Positions 10,272 to 20,659 of a stretch of DNA of 64,000 nt are shown piece by piece (the stretch's first letter is position 1; every line of letters begins with the position of its first letter). A program made the position numbers and the translations under genes. The notes under the pieces were generated by a model. That model worked only from the letters and a program-made list of their open reading frames with translations. It had not been told where the DNA came from and ran no database searches. Where the stretch lies: the NCBI GenBank assembly GCA_018401055.1, contig JAGYLB010000105.1, forward strand, positions 1 to 64,000, written 5' to 3'. The DNA comes from Roseicyclus sp. (GTDB lineage Bacteria > Pseudomonadota > Alphaproteobacteria > Rhodobacterales > Rhodobacteraceae).

Positions 10272-11516
10272 TCAGGCGGGTTTCGCCCCGGTCGCCCGCG
10301 CCGCGATCTGCACCATCAGCCGGGTCGCAAGGCCCATATCCTGCACCGAGACGAATTCCAGCGGGCCGTGCACATTCTGCATCCCGGTGAACAGATTGGG
10401 GCAAGGCACGCCCATTTCCGTCAGGCGCGAGCCATCGGTGCCGCCGCGGATCACGGCCTCGATCGGGGTGACGCCCAGATCGGACAGCGCGTCGCGGGCG
10501 AGGTCGACAGGCGCCATGTCCTGTTCGAGCCAATAGCGCATGTTGCGGTATTGCGGCGTGATCTGAACGTCGATCTTCGCCCTCGGTTCGGTGGCGGCGA
10601 TGGCCGCGCAGACCTGCCGGACCAGATCACCCTTGGCCGCGAGCCCATCGCGTTCGAAATCGCGCAGGATCAGGCGCAGCACCATCTGGTCGGCGCTGCC
10701 CTTCATGTCGATGGCATGGATGAATCCTTCGCGCAGCGATGTGGTTTCGGGAGTCATCGTGGCCTGCGGCAGCGTCTCGACGATGCGGGAGGCAAGGTGG
10801 ATGGCGTTGACCAGCTTGCCCGTCGCCTCGCCGGGATGGATCGACACTCCGGTGACGGTGACGACGGCAAAATCGGCGGAAAAGGTCTCGTAAACGATCT
10901 CGCCCGCGTCGCCGCCGTCGAAGGTATAGGCGAAATCGACGCCCAGATCGGCAGGCAGGCGCTTGTCGACGCCGCGCCCGATCTCCTCATCCGGGGTGAA
11001 GGCGATGCGGATCGTGGGGCGCGGCAGGTCAGGGTTTTCGAGCAGGTGGCGGGCTGCGGTCATGACGATGGCGATGCCCGCCTTGTCATCGGCGCCGAGC
11101 AGCGTGAGGCCCGAGGCGGTAACAATATCCTCGCCCACCTTGGTGGCGAGATAGGGGAAATCTGCGGGGCTGAGCACCAGATCAGGCGCGTCTGGAAAGG
11201 TGATGGCGCCGCCGTTGTAGCCACGGATCACGCGGGGTTTAACGCCGGTCGCGTTGAACTGGGGGGCGGTGTCGACATGGGCGAGAAAGCCGATGGTGGG
11301 GCCGGGGCGGTTGCCGGGGATCGTGGCCAGAACCGTCCCGTAGGAGGTTTTGGTCACATCCGCTGCGCCGATCTCGGTCAGTTCCTGCACCATGAGGTCG
11401 AGCATCGCGTGCTGGATCGCGGTGGAGGGCTGGGCCGGGCTGTCCATGTCGGACTGGCTGTCGATGGCGGCATAGCGGGTGAGGCGGGTTTCCAGTTCAT
11501 GGTCGAAATCGCGCAT
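10272..11516 (-). CDS. pepT: Peptidase T (tripeptide aminopeptidase)
   Basis: M20-family zinc aminopeptidase that removes the N-terminal residue of tripeptides in the cytoplasm. The 414 residues match PepT length. Metal-binding and catalytic blocks are present in order: HVDTAP near residue 80, GADDKAG (metal Asp), TPDEEIGRG (general base Glu), FDGGD, and the late RGGTDGSRL and PNLFTGMQNVHGPLE with the last metal His. The reading frame is intact. It lies between sucC and a methyltransferase gene on the same strand; no functional link to the TCA genes is evident. Confidence 0.95.
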   Translation of the reverse strand: MRDFDHELETRLTRYAAIDSQSDMDSPAQPSTAIQHAMLDLMVQELTEIGAADVTKTSYGTVLATIPGNRPGPTIGFLAHVDTAPQFNATGVKPRVIRGYNGGAITFPDAPDLVLSPADFPYLATKVGEDIVTASGLTLLGADDKAGIAIVMTAARHLLENPDLPRPTIRIAFTPDEEIGRGVDKRLPADLGVDFAYTFDGGDAGEIVYETFSADFAVVTVTGVSIHPGEATGKLVNAIHLASRIVETLPQATMTPETTSLREGFIHAIDMKGSADQMVLRLILRDFERDGLAAKGDLVRQVCAAIAATEPRAKIDVQITPQYRNMRYWLEQDMAPVDLARDALSDLGVTPIEAVIRGGTDGSRLTEMGVPCPNLFTGMQNVHGPLEFVSVQDMGLATRLMVQIAARATGAKPA

Positions 11517-11594
11517 CTGCGGGGGCTCCTGTCGGTTGGCCGGATCAGGGACGCCGGGGGACGGGATGTCAACGGTGGGCGGACAGAGCCGCCC

Positions 11595-12254
11595 TCAGGC
11601 ACGGAACAGAACCTGTCCGCGCGGCAGTCGGTCAGGCTGGCGGGCAAAGATCAGACTGGCGGCCTCGGCCATGGCGTGAAGCGCCGCCTCGGTCAGGTGC
11701 CGGGGCGGGCGCTCGGGGTGGGTGACGACGCCGTCGGGTTGGCGGAAAGGTGCATGGGCCTGATCCTCGGGGGCGAGGAAGACGGTGAAGAGAAAGACTC
11801 GCGGCTCGGGCCATCGCTGCGCGATCCGGGCGAGCGCTTGGGCGGTCTGGCCCGGCGGCAGATGGGTGAAAAGGCCGAAGGCGATGAGATAATCAACGCG
11901 GGGCGGCAGTCCGGGGAAGGCGAAATCGGTGTCTTCGACCACATGATCCTCGGGAAGGCGGTCGCGGTCGGGCAGTTCCGTGTCGCGGCCGCGCAGCATC
12001 AGGGCGCGGCTGGCGTCCGTTCCCCAGTAGTGGCCGGGATCGAGGAAGGGCACCGCCTTGCAGCCTAGCCGTAGAGAGCCTGCGCCGATATCGAGAAGCT
12101 GGTGTTGGGGTTGAAGCCCGTGGGCTTGCAAAAGCGCCAGTTGCAGCCGTCCCGTTTCATCCCATCGGCCGCCTACGATGTCACGATGCCGCCCGTCGCG
12201 CAGCGCGCGGTCGTAGAAGCCGGGGACGAGGTAGGGGGAGGGTGCGCGGGTCAT
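11595..12254 (-). CDS. Class I SAM-dependent methyltransferase
   Basis: Predicted methyltransferase of 219 residues. Motif I is LLDIGAGSLRLG near residue 55 and the motif II region is YWGTDAS; a later VDYLIAFGLFTHLPP matches the motif IV region followed by helix. The substrate is unknown. The frame is intact, with the ATG at 12254. It begins 44 bp after the mdh stop, the gap being filled by an 11-bp-arm hairpin, and precedes pepT. It is likely expressed with mdh or from read-through. Confidence 0.75.
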   Translation of the reverse strand: MTRAPSPYLVPGFYDRALRDGRHRDIVGGRWDETGRLQLALLQAHGLQPQHQLLDIGAGSLRLGCKAVPFLDPGHYWGTDASRALMLRGRDTELPDRDRLPEDHVVEDTDFAFPGLPPRVDYLIAFGLFTHLPPGQTAQALARIAQRWPEPRVFLFTVFLAPEDQAHAPFRQPDGVVTHPERPPRHLTEAALHAMAEAASLIFARQPDRLPRGQVLFRA

Positions 12255-12259
12255 CTGGT

Positions 12260-12289
12260 GCGGCGGCCCCGCAGCTTGGGGGCCGCCGC
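12260..12289 (-). terminator. Strong hairpin between mdh and methyltransferase genes
   Basis: Perfect 11-bp inverted repeat GCGGCGGCCCC / GGGGCCGCCGC with an 8-nt loop, 8 bp after the mdh stop in the direction of transcription. There is no T-run after it, so it may be an mRNA-stabilising or attenuating hairpin more than a full intrinsic terminator. Confidence 0.45.
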
Positions 12290-12297
12290 AAGGAACA

Positions 12298-14170
<1,873 letters not shown>

Positions 14171-14178
14171 GGGTCAGT

Positions 14179-14511
14179 TCACATCGGCTCGCCGGGAGGA
14201 AGCGTGGCGACCGATTCGTAATGCTGCCCCGAGGCCATCAGGCAGGTGATGCCATCGACCGAGGTGACGGTGATCGTCCAGCTGCCGGTTTCGGACGAGG
14301 CGAAGACCTCGACGATGCGGGTCTGCCCGGCAAGTCCCACGGCGCGGACCTGTTCGCCGAAGCGCGCATGCAATTGGCCCACGATCTGGGCGCGCTGGCC
14401 GCAGATCATGGACCCCGCGCCTTGGGCATGGCCCGGCCCGGCCAGCGGGATGGTCGTCGCGGCGACGGCCAGATGGATCGCCATTGCCCGGAAAATCAGT
14501 GCCTGTGTCAT
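14179..14511 (-). CDS. Secreted hypothetical protein
   Basis: A 110-residue protein with an N-terminal signal sequence (MTQALIFRAMAIHLAVAATT..., Ala-x-Ala type cleavage around GHAQG). The mature part contains the region ICGQRAQIVGQLHARFGEQ and a Thr/Ser-rich beta-type stretch WTITVTSVDG with one Cys in each half. I chose the ATG at 14511 because it places the signal peptide at the N-terminus; the upstream open frame has no coding character. The role is unknown. The gene is convergent with the TSUP gene (9-bp gap) and divergent from mcl2. Confidence 0.7.
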   Translation of the reverse strand: MTQALIFRAMAIHLAVAATTIPLAGPGHAQGAGSMICGQRAQIVGQLHARFGEQVRAVGLAGQTRIVEVFASSETGSWTITVTSVDGITCLMASGQHYESVATLPPGEPM

Positions 14512-14786
14512 CCCGGTGCCTTTCCCGGTTTGGGGCGCAGGGGGCGTTCGCGGCCCCGCTGAGCAGGTCTCGAACATCGCGCGCACGACAGGGTCACGCG
14601 CCACTGTCCCACAGGTTGCCGTGGCGCGGTTAACATCGGGTGAAACGCGCAAGGGTGGTTTTCTTGCGCTCAAGGCCCCCGTGACGCAATTTTTTTGCTG
14701 CGATGCGGCGTAATGATCTTGCTTTCGCGGCAAAGCTGTGGTCCCTCAGGCGTCCAGACGCCCCCGCACCAGCAAGGAGACGGCCC

Positions 14787-15653
14787 TTGGACACCCGCGC
14801 GCGCCCCTATCGCTCAGTCCTCTACATTCCAGCGTCGAAGGATCGGGCGATCGAAAAGGCCAAAGGCCTTGCCGCAGACGCCATCATCTTCGACCTCGAG
14901 GATGCGGTGGCGGTCGAGGAAAAGGCCCATGCCCGCGATTTGCTGACCGCGCGGCTGATCGAGGGCGGCTTCGGCAACCGCGCGCTGATGGTCAGGATCA
15001 ACGGGCTCGACACGCCTTGGGGCGAGGATGACCTGACCGCCGTCATGGCCATCGGTCCGCAGGCGATCTTGTTGCCCAAGGTCGGATCGGTGGCCGAGGT
15101 CGCGGCGGTGGCTGTCCGTCTGGATGCCGCGCCTGCGACGCGCGACACGCAGATCTGGGCGATGATGGAGACGCCTGTGGGCATCCTCAACGCGGCCGAG
15201 ATCGCGCGCGCGCCGCGGATGGCGGGCTTTGTCATGGGCACCAATGATCTGGCCAAGGAACTGGGCTGCCGCACGCGCGGTGCCATGCACATGGCGTTGC
15301 AGCATTGCCTGCTGGCGGCGCGCGCGGCGGGCATCATTTGCATCGACGGGGTCTACAACGCCTTTCGGGATGAGGAGGGGTTGGCCCTTGAATGCGCCGA
15401 GGGGCGCGATTTCGGCTTCGATGGCAAGACGCTGATCCACCCGGCCCAGATCGCCCTTGCCAACACGACTTTCGCCCCGAGCCAAGCCGAGATAGACCTT
15501 GCCCGTCGCCAGATCGCGGCATTCGAAGCGGCGACGGCGGAAGGGCAGGCGGTGGCGGTGGTCGACGGGCAGATCGTGGAAAACCTGCATGTCGACACGG
15601 CGCGTGCGACCCTTGCCAAGGCCGACGCCATAGCACGGCAGGAGGCCGCGTGA
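14787..15653 (+). CDS. mcl2: CitE-family (3S)-malyl-CoA thioesterase / malyl-CoA lyase-like
   Basis: HpcH/HpaI-CitE aldolase family protein of 288 residues. Motifs: SVLYIPASKDRAIEKA at the N-terminus, the Mg-binding Glu/Asp in IIFDLEDAVA, the CoA-binding VRINGLDTPWG, the second metal Glu in MMETPVGI, and GKTLIHPAQI near the end. Start TTG at 14787, 7 nt after AAGGAG, matches family N-termini. Its position just before an NnrU-like gene, mch and sdhC mirrors my recollection of the Rhodobacter sphaeroides mcl2 locus, where Mcl2 hydrolyses (3S)-malyl-CoA in the ethylmalonyl-CoA pathway; a lyase role remains possible. It overlaps the next ATG by one base. Confidence 0.85.
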   Translation: MDTRARPYRSVLYIPASKDRAIEKAKGLAADAIIFDLEDAVAVEEKAHARDLLTARLIEGGFGNRALMVRINGLDTPWGEDDLTAVMAIGPQAILLPKVGSVAEVAAVAVRLDAAPATRDTQIWAMMETPVGILNAAEIARAPRMAGFVMGTNDLAKELGCRTRGAMHMALQHCLLAARAAGIICIDGVYNAFRDEEGLALECAEGRDFGFDGKTLIHPAQIALANTTFAPSQAEIDLARRQIAAFEAATAEGQAVAVVDGQIVENLHVDTARATLAKADAIARQEAA

Positions 15654-16208
15654 TGGGCTATATTCTACTGATCCTCGGGATCGCATTGTTCGCAGGCGGC
15701 CATTGGGTCAAGCGGCTGATGCCCGAAAAGCCGCGCCGCATGGGGCGACAAGGGCAAGGGCGTGCTGGCGCTCGCGATGCTGGCGGGTGTCGTGCTGATG
15801 GTGGTGGGCTACCGCAGCGCGGGTGTGGTGAACCTGTGGTTCCCGCCTGCCTTCATGACCCATATCGCCAACCTGCTGGTGCTGATCGGCTTTTGGTTCT
15901 TTGCGCTGTCCTCGATCAACGGGACGATGGCGGCAAAGGTCCGGCACAAGCAACTGACCGGCGTGAAAGCATGGGCCGTCGCGCATCTGCTGGTGAACGG
16001 CGATCTGGCCTCGGTCATCTTGTTCGGCGGCATGCTGGCCTGGGCCGTGGTGTCGGTGATCTTGATCAACCGCGCCAACCGCAGCTGGGACCGGCCCGCC
16101 AATGTCAGTGTCAAGAATGACGTGATCGCCTTTGGCGTCGGCCTGGTGCTTTATGGCGTCGTGGCTTGGGTCCACACTTGGCTTGGCTACTACCCTTTCC
16201 CTGCGTGA
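15653..16208 (+). CDS. NnrU-like integral membrane protein (frame broken)
   Basis: Membrane protein of about 184 residues with 5-6 hydrophobic segments. The N-terminal part MGYILLILGIALFAGGHWVKRL is typical of the NnrU family, and the region WAVAHLLVNGDLASVILFGGMLAWAV contains the family's conserved His and Asn-Gly-Asp. NnrU was first linked to nitric oxide respiration genes, but most members have no known role. An extra G at about 15740 shifts the frame (ATGGGG-CGAC, expected GDKGKG). The start overlaps the mcl2 stop by one base, so translation is coupled. The same gene sits between mcl2 and mch in related genomes (recollection). Confidence 0.8.
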
Positions 16209-16215
16209 GGCATCC

Positions 16216-16419
16216 ATGAAGATCTATCGCTTGCTGACCGAGGATGACACCTCGGCCTTTTGTCACAAGGTGTCGGAGGCGCTGTCGAAGGGCTGGGTGC
16301 TGCACGGCGACCCGGTGATGTCCTTTGACGCGGCGCGCGGCGTGATGCGCTGCGGGCAGGCCGTGACCAAGGAGATCGACGCGCCCTACAGCCCCGACAT
16401 GAAGCTGGGCGCGCAATAA
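16216..16419 (+). CDS. DUF1737 domain protein
   Basis: A 67-residue cytoplasmic protein, MKIYRLLTEDDTSAFCHKVS..., with ALSKGWVLHGDPVMSFD in the middle, the pattern of the DUF1737 family, which is short and of unknown function. It starts 8 bp after the preceding gene and ends 2 bp before mch, so it belongs to the mcl2-mch transcription unit. Confidence 0.78.
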   Translation: MKIYRLLTEDDTSAFCHKVSEALSKGWVLHGDPVMSFDAARGVMRCGQAVTKEIDAPYSPDMKLGAQ

Positions 16420-16420
16420 G

Positions 16421-17458
16421 ATGGGCGGCAAGACCAACCCGGGGCGGTTTTTCGAGGATTACCGGCTGGGGCAGGTGATCGACCATGCGGTGCCGCGCAC
16501 CGTGTCGGGGGGCGAGCGGGCGCTGTACCACGCGCTCTACCCGGCGCGGCATGCGCTCTATTCCTCGGATGAGTTTGCGCGGGTCTGCGGGCTGCCTGCC
16601 AGCCCCGTGGATGACATGATCACCTTTCACACGGTGTTCGGGAAATCCGTGCCTGATATCTCGCTGAACGCTGTGGCCAATCTGGGCTATGCGGAGGGGC
16701 GGTTTCACCAGCCGGTCTATCCGGGCGACACCTTGCGCGCGCGGTCGGAGGTGATCGGTCTGAAGCAGAATTCCAACGGCAAGACCGGGGTGGTCTATGT
16801 CCGCACCGCGGGGCGCAACCAGCATGGGTCGGTCGTGTTGGACTATGTGCGCTGGGTGATGGTGCGCAAGCGGGACGAGGGGGCGCCCGCGCCGGAGGCT
16901 TTGGTGCCGGATCTGGCAGGGGTGGTGGACCCTGCGACGCTGATCTTGCCCGAGGGGCTGGATTTCACCCATTACGACACGGCACTTGCGGGCGAGCCGC
17001 ACCGCTTGGGCGATTACGCGGTGGGCGAGGTCATCGACCATGTCGATGGCGTGACCATCGAGGAAGCCGAACACATGATGGCCACGCGGCTTTGGCAAAA
17101 CACGTCGAAGACCCATTTCGACGTGACCCCGCGCGCCGACCGGCGGCGGCTGATCTATGGCGGGCATGTCATGTCGATGGCGCGCGCACTGAGCTTCAAC
17201 GGGTTGGCAAATGCGCAGATGATCGTGGCAATCAACGGTGGCAGCCATGCCAATCCTTGCTTTGCAGGCGATACGCTGCGGGCATGGTCCGAGGTGCTGG
17301 CAACCGCGCCGACGGCGGCGCCGGGGGTGGGGGCGATCCGCCTGCGGCTGGTTGCGGTCAACGAGGATGGCAAGGCAGGGGCGTTGAAGGATGCTGATGG
17401 AAAATACCTGCCGCATGTGCTGCTCGACCTTGATTACTGGGCCTTGATGCCTGTGTAA
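16421..17458 (+). CDS. mch: Mesaconyl-CoA hydratase (beta-methylmalyl-CoA dehydratase)
   Basis: Double hot-dog (MaoC-like) hydratase of 345 residues. In the ethylmalonyl-CoA pathway it interconverts mesaconyl-C1-CoA and beta-methylmalyl-CoA. The N-terminal GRFFEDYRLGQVIDHAVPRTV and the central GDYAVGEVIDHVDGVTIEEAEH mark the starts of the two related halves; RLIYGGHVMSMARALSFNGL and INGGSHANPCFAGDTL carry the hydratase residues. Length and sequence match Mch better than ordinary MaoC hydratases. The frame is intact. Standing next to mcl2 it implies glyoxylate and acetyl-CoA assimilation by the ethylmalonyl-CoA route; the remaining pathway genes are not in the window. Confidence 0.9.
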   Translation: MGGKTNPGRFFEDYRLGQVIDHAVPRTVSGGERALYHALYPARHALYSSDEFARVCGLPASPVDDMITFHTVFGKSVPDISLNAVANLGYAEGRFHQPVYPGDTLRARSEVIGLKQNSNGKTGVVYVRTAGRNQHGSVVLDYVRWVMVRKRDEGAPAPEALVPDLAGVVDPATLILPEGLDFTHYDTALAGEPHRLGDYAVGEVIDHVDGVTIEEAEHMMATRLWQNTSKTHFDVTPRADRRRLIYGGHVMSMARALSFNGLANAQMIVAINGGSHANPCFAGDTLRAWSEVLATAPTAAPGVGAIRLRLVAVNEDGKAGALKDADGKYLPHVLLDLDYWALMPV

Positions 17459-17477
17459 TCATGGTCCGCCGCCGATT

Positions 17478-17508
17478 TGTGATCACGGATTTCAAGGCTG
17501 TGATCACA
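17478..17508. promoter_or_regulatory. Paired TGTGATCACA palindromes upstream of sdhC
   Basis: TGTGATCACG (17478-17487) and TGTGATCACA (17499-17508), centres 21 bp apart, about 140 bp ahead of sdhC and just after mch. Spacing and sequence are the same as the pair ahead of sucC. A regulator acting on both TCA-cycle units is the simplest explanation. Confidence 0.65.
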
Positions 17509-17646
17509 AACACCTGATCTGCGGCGTTTGGACCCAAGATTGCGCGCCAAATCGACATTGCTGGCTGGTGACAGCGCGGAAAAAGCCGTTATTGATCCGA
17601 CAAGACAACCGCCAGACCTTTGAGAACAACCGGAAGGGTCCAAGCC

Positions 17647-18030
17647 ATGGCCGACGTGAACCGGGGAAACCGGCCGCTTTCCCCGCATCTGACCATCTAC
17701 CGCCCGCAGCTGAACTCCATCACCTCGATCTTCGTGCGCATCACCGGCAACGGGCTGATCGTGGGCGCGATCCTTGTCGTGTGGTGGTTGATGGCGGCGG
17801 CCTCGGGTGCCGCCTATTTCGACACGTTCGACGGGCTGATGACATCGGTTCTGGGCGATATCGTGATGACGCTGTCGGTGCTGGCGCTGTGGTATCACGC
17901 GCTGGGCGGGGTGCGCCACCTGATCTGGGATACAGGGCGGGCCTTGGATGTGGAGACGTCCGATAAGCTTGGCTGGGGCATGATCATCGGGTCCGTGGTG
18001 CTGACCGCGCTGACCGTGGTCGTGATATGA
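17647..18030 (+). CDS. sdhC: Succinate dehydrogenase cytochrome b556 subunit
   Basis: Membrane anchor of succinate:quinone oxidoreductase, binding heme b and quinone; 127 residues with three transmembrane segments. Motifs: RPLSPHLTIYRPQLNSITSI at the N-terminus, the Ser and Arg of the quinone site in SIFVRITGNGL, and the heme-ligand His in ALWYHALGGVRHLIWD. The ATG at 17647 fits the family start MADVNRG(N)RPLSPHL. The preceding 190 bp hold the operator-like palindromes. The stop overlaps a possible sdhD ATG. Confidence 0.95.
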   Translation: MADVNRGNRPLSPHLTIYRPQLNSITSIFVRITGNGLIVGAILVVWWLMAAASGAAYFDTFDGLMTSVLGDIVMTLSVLALWYHALGGVRHLIWDTGRALDVETSDKLGWGMIIGSVVLTALTVVVI

Positions 18031-18041
18031 CGGAGGGCAAG

Positions 18042-18413
18042 ATGGCCTATGTGACCGACCGCAAGCGCGTGACCGGCCTTGGCTCTGCGAAAAGCGGAAC
18101 CGAACATCACTGGACGATGACCGTGACCTCGGTCGCGCTGCTGGTGCTGACGCCCTTCTTCCTGTGGATCGTGGGTGGCCTGCTCGGCCAGCCGCATGAG
18201 GCGGTGGTGGCCAGCCTGTCGCGCCCCATCCCGGCGCTCATCGTGGGCGCTTTCCTTGTCGTCGGATTGCACCATATGCGTCTTGGCATGCAGGTGCTGG
18301 TCGAGGATTACCTGCGCGGCCTTGGCCGCAAGATCGGCCTGATCGTGACCACCATCCTGTGCTACGCGCTGGCCGCGGGCGGGGTTGTTGCACTGGCGCA
18401 GATTGCACTTTGA
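18042..18413 (+). CDS. sdhD: Succinate dehydrogenase hydrophobic membrane anchor
   Basis: Second membrane anchor of complex II, 123 residues with three hydrophobic segments. [24 protein letters not shown] is the usual alphaproteobacterial N-terminus, and [15 protein letters not shown] carries the heme-side His and the conserved Asp-Tyr of the quinone pocket. I chose the ATG at 18042, 6 nt after GGAGG; an alternative ATG at 18027 overlaps the sdhC stop (ATGA) and would add five residues. It is tightly linked to sdhA, 7 bp downstream. Confidence 0.93.
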   Translation: MAYVTDRKRVTGLGSAKSGTEHHWTMTVTSVALLVLTPFFLWIVGGLLGQPHEAVVASLSRPIPALIVGAFLVVGLHHMRLGMQVLVEDYLRGLGRKIGLIVTTILCYALAAGGVVALAQIAL

Positions 18414-18420
18414 GGATCAG

Positions 18421-20241
18421 ATGAAAGACACCGTTTCCCCCAGCTACGATCTGAACACCCATAGCTACGACGTCGTCGTGGTCGGCGCCGGCGGCGCGGG
18501 TCTGCGCGCCACGCTGGGCATGGCTGAACAGGGCCTCAAGACTGCCTGCATCACCAAGGTGTTCCCGACGCGCTCGCACACCGTCGCTGCACAAGGCGGC
18601 ATCGCGGCCTCGCTCAGCAACATGGGACCGGACCATTGGCACTGGCACATGTACGACACCGTCAAGGGGTCCGACTGGCTGGGCGATACGGATGCGATGG
18701 AGTATCTGGCCCGCGAGGCGCCCAAGGCTGTCTACGAGCTGGAACATTACGGCGTGCCGTTTTCTCGGACCGAGGATGGCAAGATCTACCAGCGCCCCTT
18801 TGGCGGCCACACCACGCAGTTCGGCGAAGGCCCGCCGGTGCAGCGCACCTGTGCGGCCGCCGACCGCACCGGCCACGCGATGCTGCACACACTTTATGGC
18901 CAATCGCTCAAGAACAACGCGGAATTCTACATCGAGTATTTCGCCACAGACCTGCTGATGGATGACGAGGGCAAGTGCGTCGGCGTCGTGGCCTGGAAGC
19001 TTGACGACGGCACGATGCATGTCTTCCGCGCCAAGATGGTGGTGCTGGCGACCGGCGGCTATGGCCGCGCCTATTTCTCGGCCACCTCGGCGCATACCTG
19101 CACGGGGGACGGCGGCGGCATGGTCGCGCGGCAGGGCCTGCCGTTGCAGGACATGGAGTTTGTGCAGTTCCACCCGACCGGCATCTTTGGCGCGGGCTGC
19201 CTGATCACCGAAGGCGCACGGGGCGAAGGCGGCTACCTGACGAACTCCGAGGGCGAGCGGTTCATGGAACGCTACGCGCCCACCTACAAGGATCTGGCGT
19301 CGCGCGACGTGGTTTCGCGTTGCATGACCATCGAGATCCGCGAAGGGCGGGGCGTCGGCCCGAACAAGGACCACATCCACCTGCACCTCAACCACCTGCC
19401 CAAGGAAACGCTGGACCTGCGTCTGCCCGGCATTTCGGAAAGCGCGCGGATCTTTGCGGGCGTCGATCTGACGCGCGAGCCGATCCCGGTTCTGCCGACG
19501 GTGCATTACAACATGGGCGGCATCCCGACGAATTACTGGGGCGAGGTTCTGAACCCCACCGCCAGCGACCCCGACCGCATCGTGCCCGGCCTGATGGCCG
19601 TGGGCGAGGCGGGGTGCGCATCGGTTCACGGGGCCAACCGCCTCGGGTCCAACTCGCTGATCGACCTTGTCGTCTTCGGTCGGGCCGCAGCGATCCGGGC
19701 GGGCACCATCGTCGATCCCGAGGGCGCCGTGCCCGATGTGCCGAAAGCTTCGCTCGATCATGCGATTTCGCGGTTCGACGACATCCGCCATGCCTCGGGC
19801 AATATTTCCACCGCCGAGTTGCGGCTGGAGATGCAGCGCACGATGCAGGCCGACGCGGCGGTGTTCCGTACCGACAAGACGCTGGCCGAGGGTGTCGAAA
19901 AGATGCGCGGCGTCGCCTCAAAGATGGATGACATCAAGGTTACGGATCGGTCGATGATCTGGAACTCGGACCTGATGGAGACGCTGGAGCTGACCAACCT
20001 GATGCCGAATGCGATGGCCACCATAGTCTCGGCCGAGGCGCGCAAGGAAAGCCGGGGCGCCCATGCGCATGAGGATTATCCCGACCGCGACGACGTGGAA
20101 TGGCGCAAGCATTCGCTGGCGACGGTCGATGGGGAAAAGGTCGATCTGTCCTATCGCCCGGTGCACCTGAACCCGCTGATGGGCCATAACGAGGGCGGCA
20201 TCGATCTGGAGCGGATCAAGCCCAAGGCACGGGTCTATTGA
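18421..20241 (+). CDS. sdhA: Succinate dehydrogenase flavoprotein subunit
   Basis: Catalytic subunit oxidising succinate to fumarate; 606 residues, complete. Visible: the FAD-binding [16 protein letters not shown] near residue 22, the covalent-FAD histidine in [12 protein letters not shown], the substrate site [21 protein letters not shown], catalytic Arg and His in the [14 protein letters not shown] region, and [18 protein letters not shown] near residue 410. The C-terminus with DVEWRKHSL and [11 protein letters not shown] is normal. The gene follows sdhD closely and its stop overlaps the TTG start of a small lipoprotein gene. Confidence 0.97.
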   Translation: MKDTVSPSYDLNTHSYDVVVVGAGGAGLRATLGMAEQGLKTACITKVFPTRSHTVAAQGGIAASLSNMGPDHWHWHMYDTVKGSDWLGDTDAMEYLAREAPKAVYELEHYGVPFSRTEDGKIYQRPFGGHTTQFGEGPPVQRTCAAADRTGHAMLHTLYGQSLKNNAEFYIEYFATDLLMDDEGKCVGVVAWKLDDGTMHVFRAKMVVLATGGYGRAYFSATSAHTCTGDGGGMVARQGLPLQDMEFVQFHPTGIFGAGCLITEGARGEGGYLTNSEGERFMERYAPTYKDLASRDVVSRCMTIEIREGRGVGPNKDHIHLHLNHLPKETLDLRLPGISESARIFAGVDLTREPIPVLPTVHYNMGGIPTNYWGEVLNPTASDPDRIVPGLMAVGEAGCASVHGANRLGSNSLIDLVVFGRAAAIRAGTIVDPEGAVPDVPKASLDHAISRFDDIRHASGNISTAELRLEMQRTMQADAAVFRTDKTLAEGVEKMRGVASKMDDIKVTDRSMIWNSDLMETLELTNLMPNAMATIVSAEARKESRGAHAHEDYPDRDDVEWRKHSLATVDGEKVDLSYRPVHLNPLMGHNEGGIDLERIKPKARVY

Positions 20242-20528
20242 TCCGTGCGGCCTGCACCCTCGCGCTGGCCCTGCCGCTGACGCTGGCCGCTTGTGACACC
20301 ACCGTCAGCCCGGAACGCGCGTATGACGAATGCAGCGAACGCGCGCGGCTGGCCGAACGCCCGCGCGGCAGTGTGGGGCTAGGCGTGGGGTCTGGCGGGC
20401 GCGCGGCCGGGTCCTTTGACGTTACGGTGACGGGCGATTTCCTCGCCGGGCGCGATCCTTACGTGGTCTATGACCAGTGTTTCCGTCGTTTGACCGGCGC
20501 GGGGCCTACCCTCCCCCTGATCCTCTAG
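20238..20528 (+). CDS. Small lipoprotein between sdhA and sdhB
   Basis: A 96-residue predicted lipoprotein with a signal sequence [12 protein letters not shown], where LAAC is the lipobox and the Cys would be lipidated. The mature part holds a [25 protein letters not shown] stretch and a second Cys in YDQCFRRL, so a disulfide is possible. The start is TTG at 20238, overlapping the sdhA stop (TTGA), so it is translated with the sdh operon. Small proteins at this place are common in the group, but I know of no function. Confidence 0.65.
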   Translation: MIRAACTLALALPLTLAACDTTVSPERAYDECSERARLAERPRGSVGLGVGSGGRAAGSFDVTVTGDFLAGRDPYVVYDQCFRRLTGAGPTLPLIL

Positions 20529-20659
20529 CCTCAGGGCGCGTGTCCGGCGCGCCACGTCCGGCCCGGTTTCGGCCCATGGGGCAGGGATAGCGGTTGAAAA
20601 GGCGCCTTGCCCCTATATCCTGCGTCGCAAAAAGACCAATCCGGGCGGGAGAGCAGGAG

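Noticed and set aside
14663..14703. GACGCAATTTTTTTGCTGCG before mcl2 as a plus-strand terminator
   Set aside because: The T-run has no GC-rich stem before it, and the neighbouring gene on that side reads the other way; it is more likely part of the promoter region.
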